Shown here in pieces: positions 48,495-62,752 of a stretch of DNA of 64,000 nt. The number at the start of each line of letters is the position of its first letter. Position 1 is the first letter of the stretch. This DNA is from Mycteria americana (taxonomy: Eukaryota > Chordata > Aves > Ciconiiformes > Ciconiidae): assembly GCF_035582795.1 (NCBI RefSeq), contig NC_134382.1:11102501-11166500 (forward strand), in the 5' to 3' direction. The position numbers were made by a program, and so were the translations under genes. A model generated the notes under the pieces. That model made no database searches. It was not told where the DNA came from and saw nothing but the letters and a program-made list of their open reading frames with translations.

Positions 48495-51400
48495 TTGTTC
48501 CAATTATTAACCTGTTCTTATCTCAACCCATGAGTTTTCTCACTTTTGCTCTTCCAATTCTCTCCCCCATCCCACCAGGGGGGGAGGGTGAGCGAGTGGC
48601 TGGGTGGTGCTTAATTGCCGACTGGGGCTAAACCACAACAAAATCAAATGCCTCCAGTCTATGAATTCTCAAACAAGAGGAAAACTCCCATTTCTCACAA
48701 GCTGAGGAAACAGGTTAGCAGTAGCTAGTGTGCAAAAAGGAAGGCGCAGAAAGCAGCCACCTGCCAGCCATAGCAGCGATGCCACGAGCGTCTCAAACAA
48801 AGCCACTGGTCTAGCGAGGCACAGCTTTCAGGTGGTAACATGGGACCTTCCAGCTACTTAGATCATATCTGTCTGGGAGTCAAATATTTTCCCCCATAAC
48901 TTCTTCCCTTGTGAGCAGAGCACTTTTTGAAGCGAAGGCAAATTATGACGCTGCCCTAAGGTGCATGCTCACAGCCTCCAGGAGGCACCTGGAGACAACA
49001 GGTAACATTTCTGTCAGCATAAGTGCACAGCCAAAATGCACAGCCAAATGGAAAGCGGAAACAATTAAGAAAAAACAAGGTTTGGCCTTCCCTTTTTCTC
49101 AAATTCCTTTGAGAATTCCTTTTTCTACATTCCACAGAACATAGAAAATGAGAGATGAAACAGAGCTAAAATTCCCTAAAGAAAATAAACACTAGGTAAC
49201 TAGTCCAAGCAGCCTGAAACAGACTGGATATAAAAATGCGTAACAGCTAGTACTCTTACCTCTCCCCATCCCTTGGCAGAAGTCACTCGTCTCAGAGCAA
49301 GATTAATCGATCCACCTCCATTCCCATTCTGGGTGGAAAGGTTACCAGACAGTATTGCTGTGTCCGTGGCAGTAAGTGGTGCCTGAAAAATGAATATATT
49401 GTTACCAATTACGCTGACCCCGATTCACACATTTAACGCATGTTCTGCAAGGACGTAATCATGACTGCAGAGACTGCAGGCGCAGAGACAGGTAACACTC
49501 CAGCTGACTCCTTGTCATCCACTAAGCCCAGGTGTTTGAAGCAGACATGGCCACACTTACTCTAAATTTTGTAGTCAAAGATCAAGTATGGCAAAAAAGT
49601 GAGATAATTCTTACAGTACCAGACATTTGTGACACCTTTAATGCACCACCTTGAAGCCTGACCCCGAGCTGCAAACCTTTCTAATCTCACTAGCAGACTA
49701 AATTTCTTCAACTCTCTGGAACAGAGGCAACACTCCCCCTTCTTTTCCTTACCCACATCCTCAAAACTGGGCACTGTTTGTTTTCATACACTAAATACTC
49801 CATGTTCAGTGAGAACTAGATACCTGTTTTCAATCACGATTGAGCCTCCCTGCTAGCAGGAAGGCAGGACGCTGTAGCCTACAAACACAGTCAACACGCA
49901 GTCCTGCTGGAACTGAGCTTCCTCTTCCTACCCACGCTGGTAATCGCGTCCTTCCATAAATCAAGATGAGAACCCCCTGAGCAGTGTTTCATTTTGTGTT
50001 GCTTTGCACTGTAGTGCCTCATTAGCTCAGGCCCTGCTCCAGACCAGCAGTAGTGTCTGCCCTCCTTACCTCAATGGACTGGGATATGTGCATTTTGTTT
50101 ATCTCAATCTGGGGAAAGCTGCTCCCAGGCACATCTTCGTATTCTTCGTCGTAACGATCAAAGAGGTCAGTGGCATCTATTCCAACACTAATTGTTCCCT
50201 AAGGAATGACAAGTGAAACAAGTACTTAGCATTAACAAACATCCAACATATATAGGCCAAATGGCTAAACCATCCTTGTTCTGCAATTACCTTTTCCACT
50301 CTAAAATGTATTTCTTACACATTCAAGACAAACAAAAAAGAACAATTACAATATTCTAAAACTGCAATATAAATCATAAAATAAGCTGGATAAAAGACAG
50401 TTTTTCAGTGGGAATGCAACTTGTAATACTAGTAGGTAATTTTTCTATTGTGACATGTTACAGAAGTAGGCAGAACACTCTTACACAGCAGGTTTCTTCA
50501 TCCCCTGCAACTGACTCTTCTCTGTCAGTATTTTAAAGTTGAAATAATATATTTTAGAAATTTATTTTCTTCACTGGAACTTGGCCAGAAATCCTCTAAA
50601 TGCTTTCTTCTTATGAGTTATCTGAAACAACTTAGTTTTGAGCTGCATCATTCACTTGCAATTGACCTCGTTAGTAAAAAATTTTGTTTTCTTTTTCCTA
50701 GTTTCTATCTTGTAATCAGAAGAAAAGCTGCTTAACAAAGATAGGAAATATTTACCACTTGCTAAAAGTCTTTCTCAGACCATAGAAAAGCTTATTCCTA
50801 CAAAAAACTAGGCCACAGCTAAATAGTCTGGCTACCTGCTGCTGTGCTCACTCAGACTAACTGCAAGAGTGGGTTTATTTGAAAAGGGCACAATTAGATC
50901 CTCGTCTGGGTCGTATAACTTCAAGAGGCTTTGGAAACCTTCCCTATAGACCTATTAAAACAGCATTCCAGCTCATATAAGATGTACCAGTTGCAATAAA
51001 AAAAAAACTCCTCTGTGCACAAGCACAGAATGAACTCCGAGCAATTTGTATAAAGAAACTCAATAGCTGGGTAGGTACAAAAACCACTCACACAGAGTCC
51101 AAGTATGGATGGAACAAATTCTTATTTCAATCTGAGTGAGCATTTTTCCTTGCTCACTGCACTCTAATCAAATGCTGAACCATAAATATAGGAAGAATTG
51201 CAGAGTTTGACAGGACTCAACACTTCTCTCTGGTTTGGCTCCCAACTATTTATTTGCCGTGGAGATTCCCGACCTCTTCTCAGTCTTTATTTTCTGATTT
51301 CTTACACAGCAAAAATTGGATAAATATTTTAACACAGGAAGGTGTGATTATTTCCAGGAGAACTCTGGAATAGGGGCTGTGCCCCAACTGTTTACAAATT

Positions 51401-54400
51401 ACTCTTGGCAGGCTGGCGAATTTCAAAGCAATTACGCTCATCCTTCTGTTTGTAGCAGCACCAACGAGGAGCTCCTGCCCTTTATGCAGAAGACTGCTTT
51501 TCAGGAGCCATCTGCAAAGTCACCTTCAAGGGATCTGCTCTCCAGACACTGCAGCTTCTTCAGTTTCATCCCTCTCCTATGTTGTGCTGTTCCTTGAAAC
51601 GAAGCCAAAATAAGAGTGAAGCAAGGCAAAACCGCCAACCACCTAGGAAGCGGCGCAGCCCTGCGCTGCTGCTCCAGCCCTCTGGAAAGACATGGAGTAG
51701 AACAGCAAAGAGAAACAGAAAGTGCCAACTCCACTCAACGAAATTCCAGCAAATGCACTCCAGAGTGGCTGATCAAATGTGTCTAAAGACAGGTAAGCAT
51801 TTATTTTAACAAAAGAGAGAACTTTTTCCATTTTTCCCTGATGCTCTTCAATTCAAGGAAGTGTAAAACCCAAGATCTTTCATAACAGAGGCAGGATGGA
51901 AAGAAAGGTTTTCCATGTGAAGCGCCACATTCAGCACAGAACCTGTGCCAGACTGCAACTTTAAATTCCAAGTTAAACATTTTTAAACAAGGGATATCAT
52001 GCTGAGTAGTAAGCATGCTGAATTTGAATGGCAAAAAGACAGAAAATTGCATATTTTCAACTCAGACCGGAATATAAACGGCAGTAAAGTTTTCTCAAGA
52101 ATTTGCACTAAAAAAAAAAAAAAAAACCACTGAAAAACATCTTACAATGCTATGTTTATTCATACTGCAATGCATGTACCATTTGTAAAGATGCACCAAG
52201 GTCCACACACATTCCTGAAATTCATTGCACCTCCTTTCCTTCAATCATACTCAAAATCTTATGATTTTCTTTTTCACACCTATGAATTTTAGAACAAATA
52301 TCCCTCCCAATGAAAAAAGTAAACCACCTGAACCTATCCATGAAAATCTACAAGACCCATTCAGAGGAAAGGAGTGTCTCCGTTCCCTCCCCGGCTCCTC
52401 AGCAGATCTTCTATTTAGCTGCCTTTCGCTGAAGTGAGCGGTGGACTCCGTGCAGACATTTCACCTCCCGCCAAGCGGGTGAAGTCACCCTCAGAGGTCT
52501 ATAGATCCTGGCAAGGAAACTGGCTCAGGCACAAGCACAGGAAAAGCAGCAGATGGTAAAGTTAAAAATAATCCCAGAGAACGACAGCACCCCCTATGCC
52601 ACCGGATAATAGAGAGGAGACCGCTGCTGCTCGCAACTCCCCATCAGCCACCTGCTCAGACCATTGGAAATGAAAAAGCCCTCCCCAAAGAAAGAGCAGC
52701 AGGGAAAAAGCTGTAAAGCTCTGCTCAGAAGTCGGCGGTGCACACACGCAACGTGCTGCAAAGCATACCAGCTCAGCAAGGCAGGAAGCTGGAGAGCGGC
52801 ACTACAGAACCATCAGAGTTGTTATCTGGTATCATCTTTCAAAATCACCTTTATTTGCCATCCTGCGAATATGAAACAGACTTTACTGATGGAATTAAGA
52901 AGTGTGCCAGAAAAGAATATACTCCCTCCTCGCCTTTTTTCTTAGGGATTTACCTTCTGGAAGGTGACATATGGAAGCTGTGCAAGACTAAGCCTTGAGG
53001 GCCCTGCATTTCTTAGATGTTGACCTTCCGCAGCAGGAAAATAATGGGATTTAATTTCTCCTAACAGGAAGCAGTTCTTCTCAAATCAAGTAATGAACTT
53101 TTCAACCCTTCTGCACGTCTTTGAAAGCAAAAACAAAGCTCTAAAAGCAAATAATAGACTCAATTCGAAATCTGCCAAATTGCCTACATCTGGTTATTGC
53201 TCAACATTTCTGGTTAAAATACTTTATTTTGCTGGAACTGCTTTATAGAACTGACAAAATGTTGGAAATTTTAAAATAACTTGCGCTCGTGTATGAAATG
53301 ATCACAGCTGCGCTACCTAATTCCACAGGAACACTGCCTGGAGAGACATTTCTCCAGGCTGCCAATCAGCAATTGCTGTAAACACCCAGATGGCTAATTT
53401 TATCACAGGACACAGTGGCTGAGGCTTACAATGCAGCTCCGCTTTTTACTGCTCACAGCCACAGTGAGGTGCCCAGATAAAATGTCAAATTCCTAAAGTC
53501 ACAGGGAAGCATGAGGTGGAGATAACCATGCCCCTCTCCAAGAATACCCTTCTGACCCCAGTCACTCTCATCTCCAGCAGAGAGAGTTCAACTTGCCCGT
53601 TTTGTAGCATCCAGAAATCCCTTCCTGCCTGGAATAATGTCAGCAGATATTCACGTAACACCTTACGCTTATTTAGCCTTCCAGTACAAACAAGTTCTTA
53701 GTATCTGTGCACTATCCGCGACAGCCTGGTGATCTGTATTAGTCGATTTTGCTTTGCTAAGACCAGCGCAGATCCAAAGCCTGTGCCAAGGTGAGTATCT
53801 CAAAACAACTCTGACCATGAAAACACCAGCAACCTTCAAAAACAACAGTAACAGTAGTTAATCAACTGCTAATTTGTTCCTCGGGTTATGCAAGTTACGC
53901 TGCAACACTTTAGAAGTCCACGCATGAACACAACGACCCAGGAGACCTCCTCTTTCAAAGCCACCGAAAGAGTACAGCCACCTGTGCTTCAGGACGCAGG
54001 ATCTGTGTTGACTGCAAGCCTCCAGTGAGAGCTCTGGGGATACCCAGTTTTCCACCAAGAACAGAAGCATTTATAAATAAAACAAAAATTGATGTCTCAC
54101 TACAGTTCATTTTTTCAAGATGGACAAAGTTTGTCTACATAAATATCTGCACGGTTACCTTGGGGTAGACAGAGGAAAATTAAGGCTCCCCCACCATGGA
54201 CCACTTCTATACGGCATAGAAGAAATGGATTTCCAACACATTTCAAAAAAATAGGTACCAAATGGTTTCTGACAGTTTAAGCAAAAAAACCCAAGAAAAA
54301 TATAGATACAGGTAAACTAAAGTATGAATACATTTGGTGAGTGTAGATGCAGCTCTTGGATAATGTTATTCACTGCATGAGAACCAATGCAGTGAATTTT

Positions 54401-57400
54401 GAATCACCAATTGAATCACCAATTTTTGTGACTCAACAAGCTTTGAAACCTCAGGCAGTGACAATCCTGACGAAACCTGGGTTTGCCTAGCGTACTTATC
54501 AAGCCAAGAGCCAGCAAAGCCATTAGCATTCTAAACTATCGGAGTATTCCAGTCGCAGCAGGTGACAGAGGAAGCAGTGGTCAATCATAATTTCCAACTC
54601 TCCCTGCCATCCCGACGCTACCACGAGAACATCATCCTCAACACAGCATTCTTGATCATCTCTGAACAGCCAAGATTCAGCTGTGAGGTGGGTCATTTAG
54701 TGTCAGTTTATGGCTGCTCAAACAGACTGAGAGATGGGAATGGAATACTCGATGATTCTCATCCTGAGAGCGTGATCAAGCTTTCCTAAAGCAGGCACTA
54801 ACTGTGAAACTGGCAAAACCCCAATCCTGTTCAGGTTGATTTTGCTCACTGTGCTGCAGCCAGAAGAGTTCTGCTACCCAGCTGGTTTGGTAGCCGCCTT
54901 GCATTTTTCACTGGTTGCAAAGCTGCGTTTGAATGTCTCCCCGCATTGTTGTGACTCTACGGCAGTGTCAAAGGGAAAACCTGTCAGGTAACTGCAGGGA
55001 GTTTCATTTTATTTGGAATACTTGGACAGAAGTCATAAACATATCAGTGTTTTAGGTCTGTTTAGGTCTGTTTTCTTGAAATTGCTGAAAGAGATATTTT
55101 GCTCTTACACGTTTCAATGAAAAAAAGAAAAGAACATTCAACAGAGGATTACTGTTCAAAGAATTAGCTGTTCTCCCTACATTGTCCAGAGAAACTGCAT
55201 ATTCAAAAAAGGAAAGGTAACTCACAAAGTGTAGATACCTAAGGGGCTATTTACTATAGCCCCTCATCTAGGCTCATCACACCCTACGTATTCGTAATAA
55301 TTTACGGATTCACTCTTGAAACTAGGATGAAGTCTTTGCTTACCTTTGGATTAGTTCTCTGCTGCAGTCTTCTCTCTTCCCTCTCTCTCTGCAAACGCTC
55401 AAATTCTTCCCTGATTTCAGCTGGAGTTCTCTTCCTTTCCACAACCTGCTCAAAAAGAAACAAAACCCAAAAGATTACCAGAAAGAGGACGTTCAGGGTA
55501 TTGCACTGCTGATGGGACGGAGGTCCACTGACCTGGTACGCTCTAACACATTGCCCCTGCTACTGCTTTAAGCCACTCTGCACAAATTTCAATACTCAGA
55601 GTTTGGAAGCAAACACCTGGGCCAGATCAAATGGCAGGCATGAGAGAAAACCCCATGCTTTGAGAGAAGGGAAAATGGTATTGTTATTTCTATTCCCTTG
55701 ACGAAACCAGGGCAATTAGCTTTCAAACCACAAGTACAAGATACTGCAGCGCAGCCGTTACCAACAGCTATACGTTAACTTCTCTACTAGGTGCAGACAC
55801 AAAAATGAAAACGACTGAAAGTTTCTGGCCTGAGGTAAACTGATTAAGTGAGAGTTTTGTGATTTTAGGCTACGCTGATTCACATCTGTTTACCTTACAT
55901 GGCTCAGGGAATGAGGGTTTTAAACAGGTATGGCTCTAGGTATGGACAGAAAGAGTATTGGATTTGGCTTTTCAAAATAAGATCAAGTCTGCCACAAGCA
56001 GCTCAACAATGTCTGTTACAAGCTGCCACTGTTCCACATTTCTTGCTACTTTCTTGCTCTAAACTTGACCTTGGGACTGACCTAACCAATACACTATGAT
56101 TCTGCAGCAAGCAGCATAGTGCAATCGACTAGGACTGGCAGAGGCTAGCAAGGGGACTTAACAACAGGAAAGCCAGGAATGGACAAGTTCTCTTTCAAAG
56201 CCCCAAAAACCAAACCAACAAAAAAAAACCCAACCCCAAAAAGCACAGAAAGAAAAAGTAATTTCAAACTCAGAGGCTAGCTGATGCTGAAAAAAGTTTC
56301 AGATGAAAAAGATGAGACTAGATGGACAATAACAACGCATTTGTCTCAGACAAAGACGTTGCCTGTCACGGTAATATCCTATTAGGGAACTCTGAATGTC
56401 AGGTTTATTGTTCCCTTGTCAAGTGAAAAACGTAAGTATTCTTTGAAAATCCACCATGGTGTTTCAGCAGAGAGAGACAGAAATAACTAAACAAGGATGC
56501 CTTGAAACAAACAGGCATTTATTACCATCAAGGTGTCAGTGCAGCTCGATAAAACAAGAATGTCAGATAAAGGTGGGTTTAGCCAATTCCACTGGCCATA
56601 AGGTGCTAAATTTCTCTCACCTCCCATCCTTCCATTTCCAGTCCTCTCCTCCCATATATGTCATAGATGGCTCTGGTCTGTGGATCACTAAGCACTGCAA
56701 ATTAAAATCAAAAGAGAGGAGAGAACTCAGTGTTTGGTCTTCTCCTCAAATTTCAGACCAACACACTAGTGTTATTTGGAATTCAAGCACAGATCCTGGA
56801 AACACGTTGTTCTACAGTTGCATCCGATTTTTACATTAACTCCCTTTAACCTTTTCACATGCTATATTAACAGGATACACTGACTTTTAACCCCAACAAA
56901 TTCCTTTTTTTTTTTCCTTACTTCTAAATCAAAAAGTGAAAAGAACACAAGAGAGATGCAGACTAACTGAATATGTAGCGGGGTTTTTTAATATTGCTTT
57001 CCTTGACTGAAGGGTGACATAAGCCCTCTAATAATCAATGGGATTATTAGCAATTCAGCAATAGCAGTCCCTGGAAACTTTCTGAGGAGGAATGACATCT
57101 ACCTCTGTCTAGCTTTCAAAGCTCTTCGGTGCTTTGCTCCCTGTCTTCGATCTTCCTTACCATCTCTGTCCACTGATCCTTTCCCATCCAGTCCAAACAT
57201 GTGGGACATGCCAAGCACCCACAAAGCAATCTCCATGAGGCAGTTCATGCCTTGCCAAACATCAGCTACAGGGTAATTGCAAAAATGCCTGTAGAATGTG
57301 AATCTCCCAAAAAGTCACCCAATGCAATGGAGAAAATAAAATACACGAGGAGACTGCAGAACAGTTACTTTGGAAAAATATTGCACATAGAATTAAGAAG

Positions 57401-60400
57401 AATCTCTAAAATGTAAGGCATATTTAAACGCATAATCTCTCATACCACACCGTTCCCTAAAAAAGTTAAAAAATCATCAGTATTTTTCCCACGGGGTTCC
57501 AAGACCAGCTTTATCATTATCATGCATTTCTTTTGACTGTGGAGGAACTGATGAGTCTTCAGGGAGCTGGGTGTGTATAATAAGGCAAAAAAAGGCTTAT
57601 ACTAGTAATTGAGCTTTGATCTGAACTACTTGAAGGTTATTGAACTTGCTAAATGTCACAAGCAGATACTACTATTTTTTACAAATTCTGATAAAATAAA
57701 TATTTTGTTGTGTGATGTTAAGAGATGGAAGAGGAGGGGGAGAAAATAGGCAGGAGGTGGGGTGGCTTATTTTCAAGGTGTTAAAATTTTTGCTTGTAAA
57801 ATATTACACTCACATTTGGTACTAAACGAGCAACAATTTACATATACATCGCACCACAGAGCCAAGCAAAGCCACAGAATTCAAAGGGAAAGCTGACTCT
57901 AATGTAAGACCTACTCACCACATTAAAACGGAATTATTGAAGTATCCTGAGTTTTTATGCCCCATGTCATCAGTGTAAGACCTTCACTGTTCTCCCCAGC
58001 AAAAGCTTCTGTACGTCCTAACACCTAACTAGGGACAATGTAAATGACTCCACCCATGTCCAAGTCCAAATGGAAGAAATAAATGTTTATCACTCAGAAA
58101 ACATGAGAGTAAAAAAAATTTTTTTAGCTCACCTTTGAGGTTTATTAGAGGAATATTTATTCATCATTTTGCTTTAGTTTCTCTTTAGGCTACAGGATCG
58201 GGCATCTAGTTTGCTGGACCAGTTTTTTAATGCAGAAGAGTCCTACCAGCTTCTAATCCATTTGCGTTCCAGGTGCCTCTTATCACACTTGCAAAATGCT
58301 GCAAGCTAATTCTAACGAATCACTTCCTTGTGCCCCAGTTACACTATGTATCACCTATGGTGACACCAGGATTTAAGTACATGTCATCTTAATTCAGAAT
58401 ATTTTTAAAGGGCTTTGGCGTCCTTGGATGAGAAAAAAACTCTAACTGCTATGAATCATTGTCCTTATCTCAGTCCTAGAATATGGAAGAATTTGCTGAA
58501 AAACAATGGAGACCGCAACCAGGTGATAGAGAACAGAAATTCAGGATGCATCAGTTCAAAAGTAAAATATGAAATTGTCTTTCTGTCTGAAGCTTTTCAG
58601 TCTTCAGCCTCCTATGGAGACTCCTATGAAGACTCAGACTCTTCTGAGTCTTCTGAGAAGCAAGGGAAGTGGTGAAAAGATTATTTATCACAGGCAGGAA
58701 ATAAGACAGAGACTCCACATCTCGTTCATTGTAGAATTTATACTGCATTGCTCCTCTGATTTACAGGACAGAAGCAGGAAACAAAGTACTGCTAAGTATC
58801 AGCAAATTTTATTATTACTTTGTAATAATACCTATGTTCTTAAAAGAGCATGAAGACACAGCCCTCCTTCTAGAAAATCCCTGAAAACAGTTTCTGCAAA
58901 CTTCAGACTTCCACTGACCTTCGTAAGCTTGGTGAACAAGGTTAAACAGCCGCTCAGCTTGCGTTTTGAGCTCTGGGTCTCTGTGCTTGTCTGGATGGTA
59001 CAGCATACACAGTCGGCGGTAGGCAGCTTTTAGCTCTTCCTGAGAGGCCTGTGAAAAGCAGTAAAAATGAATTAAAGTACAACCAATGCTTTTTAAAAAA
59101 GACAATTCTCAAGATCAGCCCTAAAAGAGATGTCCATCAGCTCTTACCTTACACTATTTTTACTTACACAAAATCAAGAATGGACTTTTGTTTCATTACA
59201 TTAAGTTAATGAAATGTTCAATTGTGCACACTGGTATTTTCCACACTATTTATAGCACAACAAGTGACAGTAACAGCTCATTAGCGTATACCTAGGTATA
59301 AAAAGTAAAAAAAAAAACAAACCCAAAAACCTCACCCAAGCAATCTGTGTTTATACATTATTTTTATTAGGCAACCACTGTCTCCTCAATTCAATGCAGA
59401 AGAGCAAAGAAAAATAAAGTCACCTCAGGATAAAAACACTTAAATCCAGAGATGTACATCAAATTCCACTCGGATTTCAATCTTAGACCCTCAAGTAGAT
59501 ACTATAAGTATGAAAAACCACTGACTTTCCACAGCTGTAAAGGTGAGAAATGTAAACCTACAGTTTTACATTCATCCCTTCACTGCTATGCTCCCTCCTA
59601 TACAGCCAGGGCTCTCTGTTGTGCTGTAAGAAAGCAAGGTGCATCATCTGCCTCAGAAACACGCTCACCTGCAGTAGATAGATAACCAGAAGAACAGCGT
59701 GTCACTAAATGTACCAAGAAAGAAAAAAAAAGCCCTGTTCTTTACCACAACCACTCTGGAATTTCAGACGGTGCCAGGCGTCATTCCAAAGGCACACGCC
59801 GGAAACAGATTTCGGATGGCTCTTTCAGAATCAATGGAATAAAAACCCCACTCCTTCCATTACCATCTCTCAGGAGACAACCTCACAGCAATTATTTTGT
59901 GACTCTAGAGAGTCCTGGTAACTTCCCCTTGCTCACCTCATTCCTGCAACAGTCCTTATATTGCAGCAGCTGTCTATTCCTTGGAAGCTGGTTAACACCT
60001 ATTTAGAAGTGCGGTTGCCAAATCAACCAGAACTTCCCCAAAAGGCAGAGGCAGCACGTGCAGCTTGACAGAGCTACCAACCGGCCAGCGACGAAACTGT
60101 CCAGGCAAGAATCAATTCCCGGGGCGCAGGAAGCAGGACGTCACTTCTCTGCACCAGGAGAAACATGCGGAGTAAAACAACCAAAACAACATGACGGGCA
60201 CTTGCTGGCCTCCTTCAAGCAAATGTCATCCCCTTCATTACAGCCAGGGCTTACAGTGGACAGGAATACAACGCCAGCAAGCGAGAAAGGGGCATCTGGA
60301 AAATGATTTTCAATTACAGAATTTAAAGACACAAATTCCATTTACTCTTAATGCTCTTCAGTGACTGAAGCTTTCACAGTTTCCAAGCTTTCACCGTGGA

Positions 60401-62752
60401 AACAAAGGCCCTAGAAGTTCATTTCTTAAAGTAACATCTTTTTTCCAACATGTGGTAAGGAGAGTCCGGGTTTTCATGAAAGAAATGCATTCATTTGTGT
60501 ACCAAAGCTAGAAATCCATTTCATTTTGAGGACAGCTTAGAATAAATGTTTTCTCTGCACATTTGTACTATTTCACATTAATGTTTCTAAATGATATAGC
60601 AAAAGGGCATCTGCCAAATCTGCTGGCCCCAAGACAGTAAAGGTAGCTACAGAGTAGCTCTTTTCTTTTTACTACCTTGTGCTTTCTCGGACATTGAAGT
60701 TAAGCTTGACCGAAAAGGCAGGGAAACATATAGGTCTAAAGTGGCATTCTTTAATCAAATTAATGATAAATGGTTTAATGTGCTATTGATTATATAATAG
60801 AAATGAGCAGTTTCATTTTTCATAAATGCCATGTTCAATAAAATGTTAGATTGGGCCTTTCATCATCATTGAATAGCTTGGGTCATTGGTTCAATATTTC
60901 ATGAGCAATAGCCTCTTTGAAACTGCTAAAGAAATACTGACATCATTTCGAATTGCAATGAAGTCCTGAAGTCAGTAATAATCATATGAAAGTTACATTT
61001 TTATTATGAAAATTCCAGGCAAAATTAAAAGGTGCCCCATCTCCCTGTTTGGGGTTTAAACGGCCTCATTTAACATCTCAAACATGCCACCACGTTTTTA
61101 CTGGATTAAAATCTATAAAAGATTAAACATTTATGTACATACACACTAGAAAAATCACTGCACGGTAGGCTCACTCTCCTCATCGGGGCTGCAAAGTTCA
61201 GTGGTTAACTATTATTTTAAGCTCAGCTGCCACATCACATGAAGTTGGCTCAGCACACAGAAATGTGAATTCACTGCATTCCACTGCTACACAGGATAGT
61301 AGCACTGACTTTGAATTTAATTAGCAAGGGGTAATTAACAAAGCAACTACTACTCTCAGTTGGAATTACTCCCTCAAAGACCATTTTAACTTGGTTTCCA
61401 GCTCCCTGCTGTACAAACCTGAACTTTCTGGTCTCTAGCGAGGAGCTGAAAGTCTAGCTAAGTTAACTATTAAGACTTCGCTGTTAATCTCCCAAGCAGT
61501 TGCAACCCTTGTGCAGCTCCTACCTCTTTCTTTAACCTCTACAGCACACTGCTGACATTTGGCAGGGTGAATGACAAACGCTGTCGAGTGATCTAAAAGT
61601 ACAGCCCGCTGGCTTTTAACAAGACGTGGGCTTGAGTCGCACAGCAATTTTTCAAAACAGAGCACGCTTCACTGCATGGCATTAGAAAGTTGTGCAAACA
61701 GAGTTACTGTCACACATTTTTCCTCCAGAAATGCGGAAGATTTCCACAAATGAAACACATGAGACGGCCACCGAGGAGGCCACAAGTACTGACATTAACT
61801 CCAAACATAATTTTGTCAACGCTATCAGACGAACTGCTTCTAAGTCTTGAACTCCTATTATACGCAGCAGTAGGAGTTCAGTAAAAGCCTTCTTCAGCTC
61901 AAACTGTTAACATCTAGGCCGATGTGCTCGAACAGTGAAGGCTATTTACATATATACACACATACGTATAACATATATATCTATTGCTACTGCATTTAAT
62001 GAAACAAACTACGGCACAGTTTATACATTCAGATCTTTGGTGATGTGCCCAATTACTACTATAAAAAAAGTAGTTACCTCCCATTAAGTTCCAAACTGTT
62101 CTAGTGTAACAAAGCGGCATCAGTTAATACCGATCTATTCTCAAAAATGAAATGGAGGACTATTGATCCTCCTTTTTTGCTGAGAGAGCTGTTTTGAAAA
62201 AAAAATGTAGGTGTTTCCAATTTGGAAACATTTGGAAAGTCTACACAGCCCTGATTAAAACAAGAACGAACACAAACCAAAGCGGTAAGCACGTTACAGA
62301 CACACGCAGAGGTCAGTCTGAGACCAAGCCACCCTGCGCCCTGGCACAGTCGCACCAGGGGAGCTCACCGCAAAAGCGACCGCCTCGCCGCCCGCTCTCA
62401 CCTCCCGCCCCGCACACAACACGCAGCCCTGCGACGCGGCTCGGATTTCTAAAGTCCTGCCCCGGGCAGCGGCGGCCTCAGCCCGGGCCGGAGGACGCGC
62501 TGAGGCAGCCCCGCTCCCGCCCGCCGGGCCCCGCAACGGCCGCGGCCCGGCCTGCCCGGGCGGGCACCGGGGTCACGGCCCGCCCGGCCCCGCCGCCCCG
62601 CCCCGCCCCGCCCCGCCCCGCCCCGCCCCGCCCCGCCGCCCGCCGCCGCCGCCGCCCGCCGCCGCCGCCGCCAGGCCCACCTCCCGCCGCACGTTGAGCA
62701 GCGAGTAGTAGTCCTCGTTGTCCGGCACCTCCTCCCCCAAGGCCGCCGCCAT
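41259..62752 (-). CDS. DNAJC11: DNAJC11, mitochondrial J-domain protein of the MICOS/MIB complex
   Basis: DNAJC11 is associated with the mitochondrial outer membrane and the MICOS/SAM bridge, where it supports cristae. Sixteen exons, high to low: 62752-62681, 59048-58919, 56694-56621, 55445-55344, 50198-50070, 49382-49260, 47366-47293, 46286-46097, 45706-45621, 45169-45053, 44093-43938, 43636-43567, 43443-43386, 42704-42562, 42091-41962, 41284-41259. All phases agree, giving 559 aa, the human length. The J domain is near the N-terminus with HPD at residues 42-44 ([11 protein letters not shown]). A basic/acidic coiled-coil-like stretch follows ([18 protein letters not shown]). The beta-rich middle and the C-terminal DUF3395 domain are almost unchanged from human ([29 protein letters not shown]). 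Exon 16 supplies only the last residues, SHRIDADG. Intron 1 is 3.6 kb. Confidence 0.96.
44806..44823. repeat. (AC)9 microsatellite in DNAJC11 intron 10
   Basis: Nine uninterrupted AC dinucleotides lie between exons 11 and 10. Confidence 0.9.
48040..48640 (+). mobile_element. Solo LTR of an endogenous retrovirus (ERVL class, TguLTR5-like)
   Basis: A 601-bp element begins TGTCCTGGTTTCAGCTGG and ends AAACCACAACA. It has TG...CA ends and is flanked by a perfect 5-bp target-site duplication, AAATC (48035-48039 and 48641-48645). From memory it matches the LTR common in neoavian genomes and named TguLTR5 in zebra finch. No internal retroviral region accompanies it, so it is a solo LTR left by recombination, a fossil. 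It sits in DNAJC11 intron 6, antisense to the gene. Confidence 0.85.
48451..48494 (+). repeat. (TTA)n microsatellite inside the solo LTR
   Basis: About 44 bp of pure TTA repeat expands a short run that the LTR family normally carries. It is likely to be polymorphic. Confidence 0.9.
60580..61140. promoter_or_regulatory. Candidate conserved noncoding element in DNAJC11 intron 1
   Basis: An AT-rich block without coding potential or recognised repeat is packed with homeodomain-type cores (CAAATTAATGATAAATGG, AATAATCATATGAAAG) and several ATTG/CAAT strings. This texture is typical of deeply conserved developmental enhancers. Function is inferred from composition only; conservation could not be tested here. 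Confidence 0.3.
62590..62637 (+). repeat. (CCCCG)n pentanucleotide repeat in DNAJC11 intron 1
   Basis: About nine near-perfect CCCCG units are followed by CCG-rich sequence. On the DNAJC11 strand this is a CGGGG repeat starting about 45 bp after the exon 1 donor, with strong G-quadruplex potential. Confidence 0.85.

Noticed and set aside
48040-48640. A full-length endogenous retrovirus at this site
   Set aside because: Only one LTR is present between matching target-site duplications, with no internal region. It is a solo LTR.
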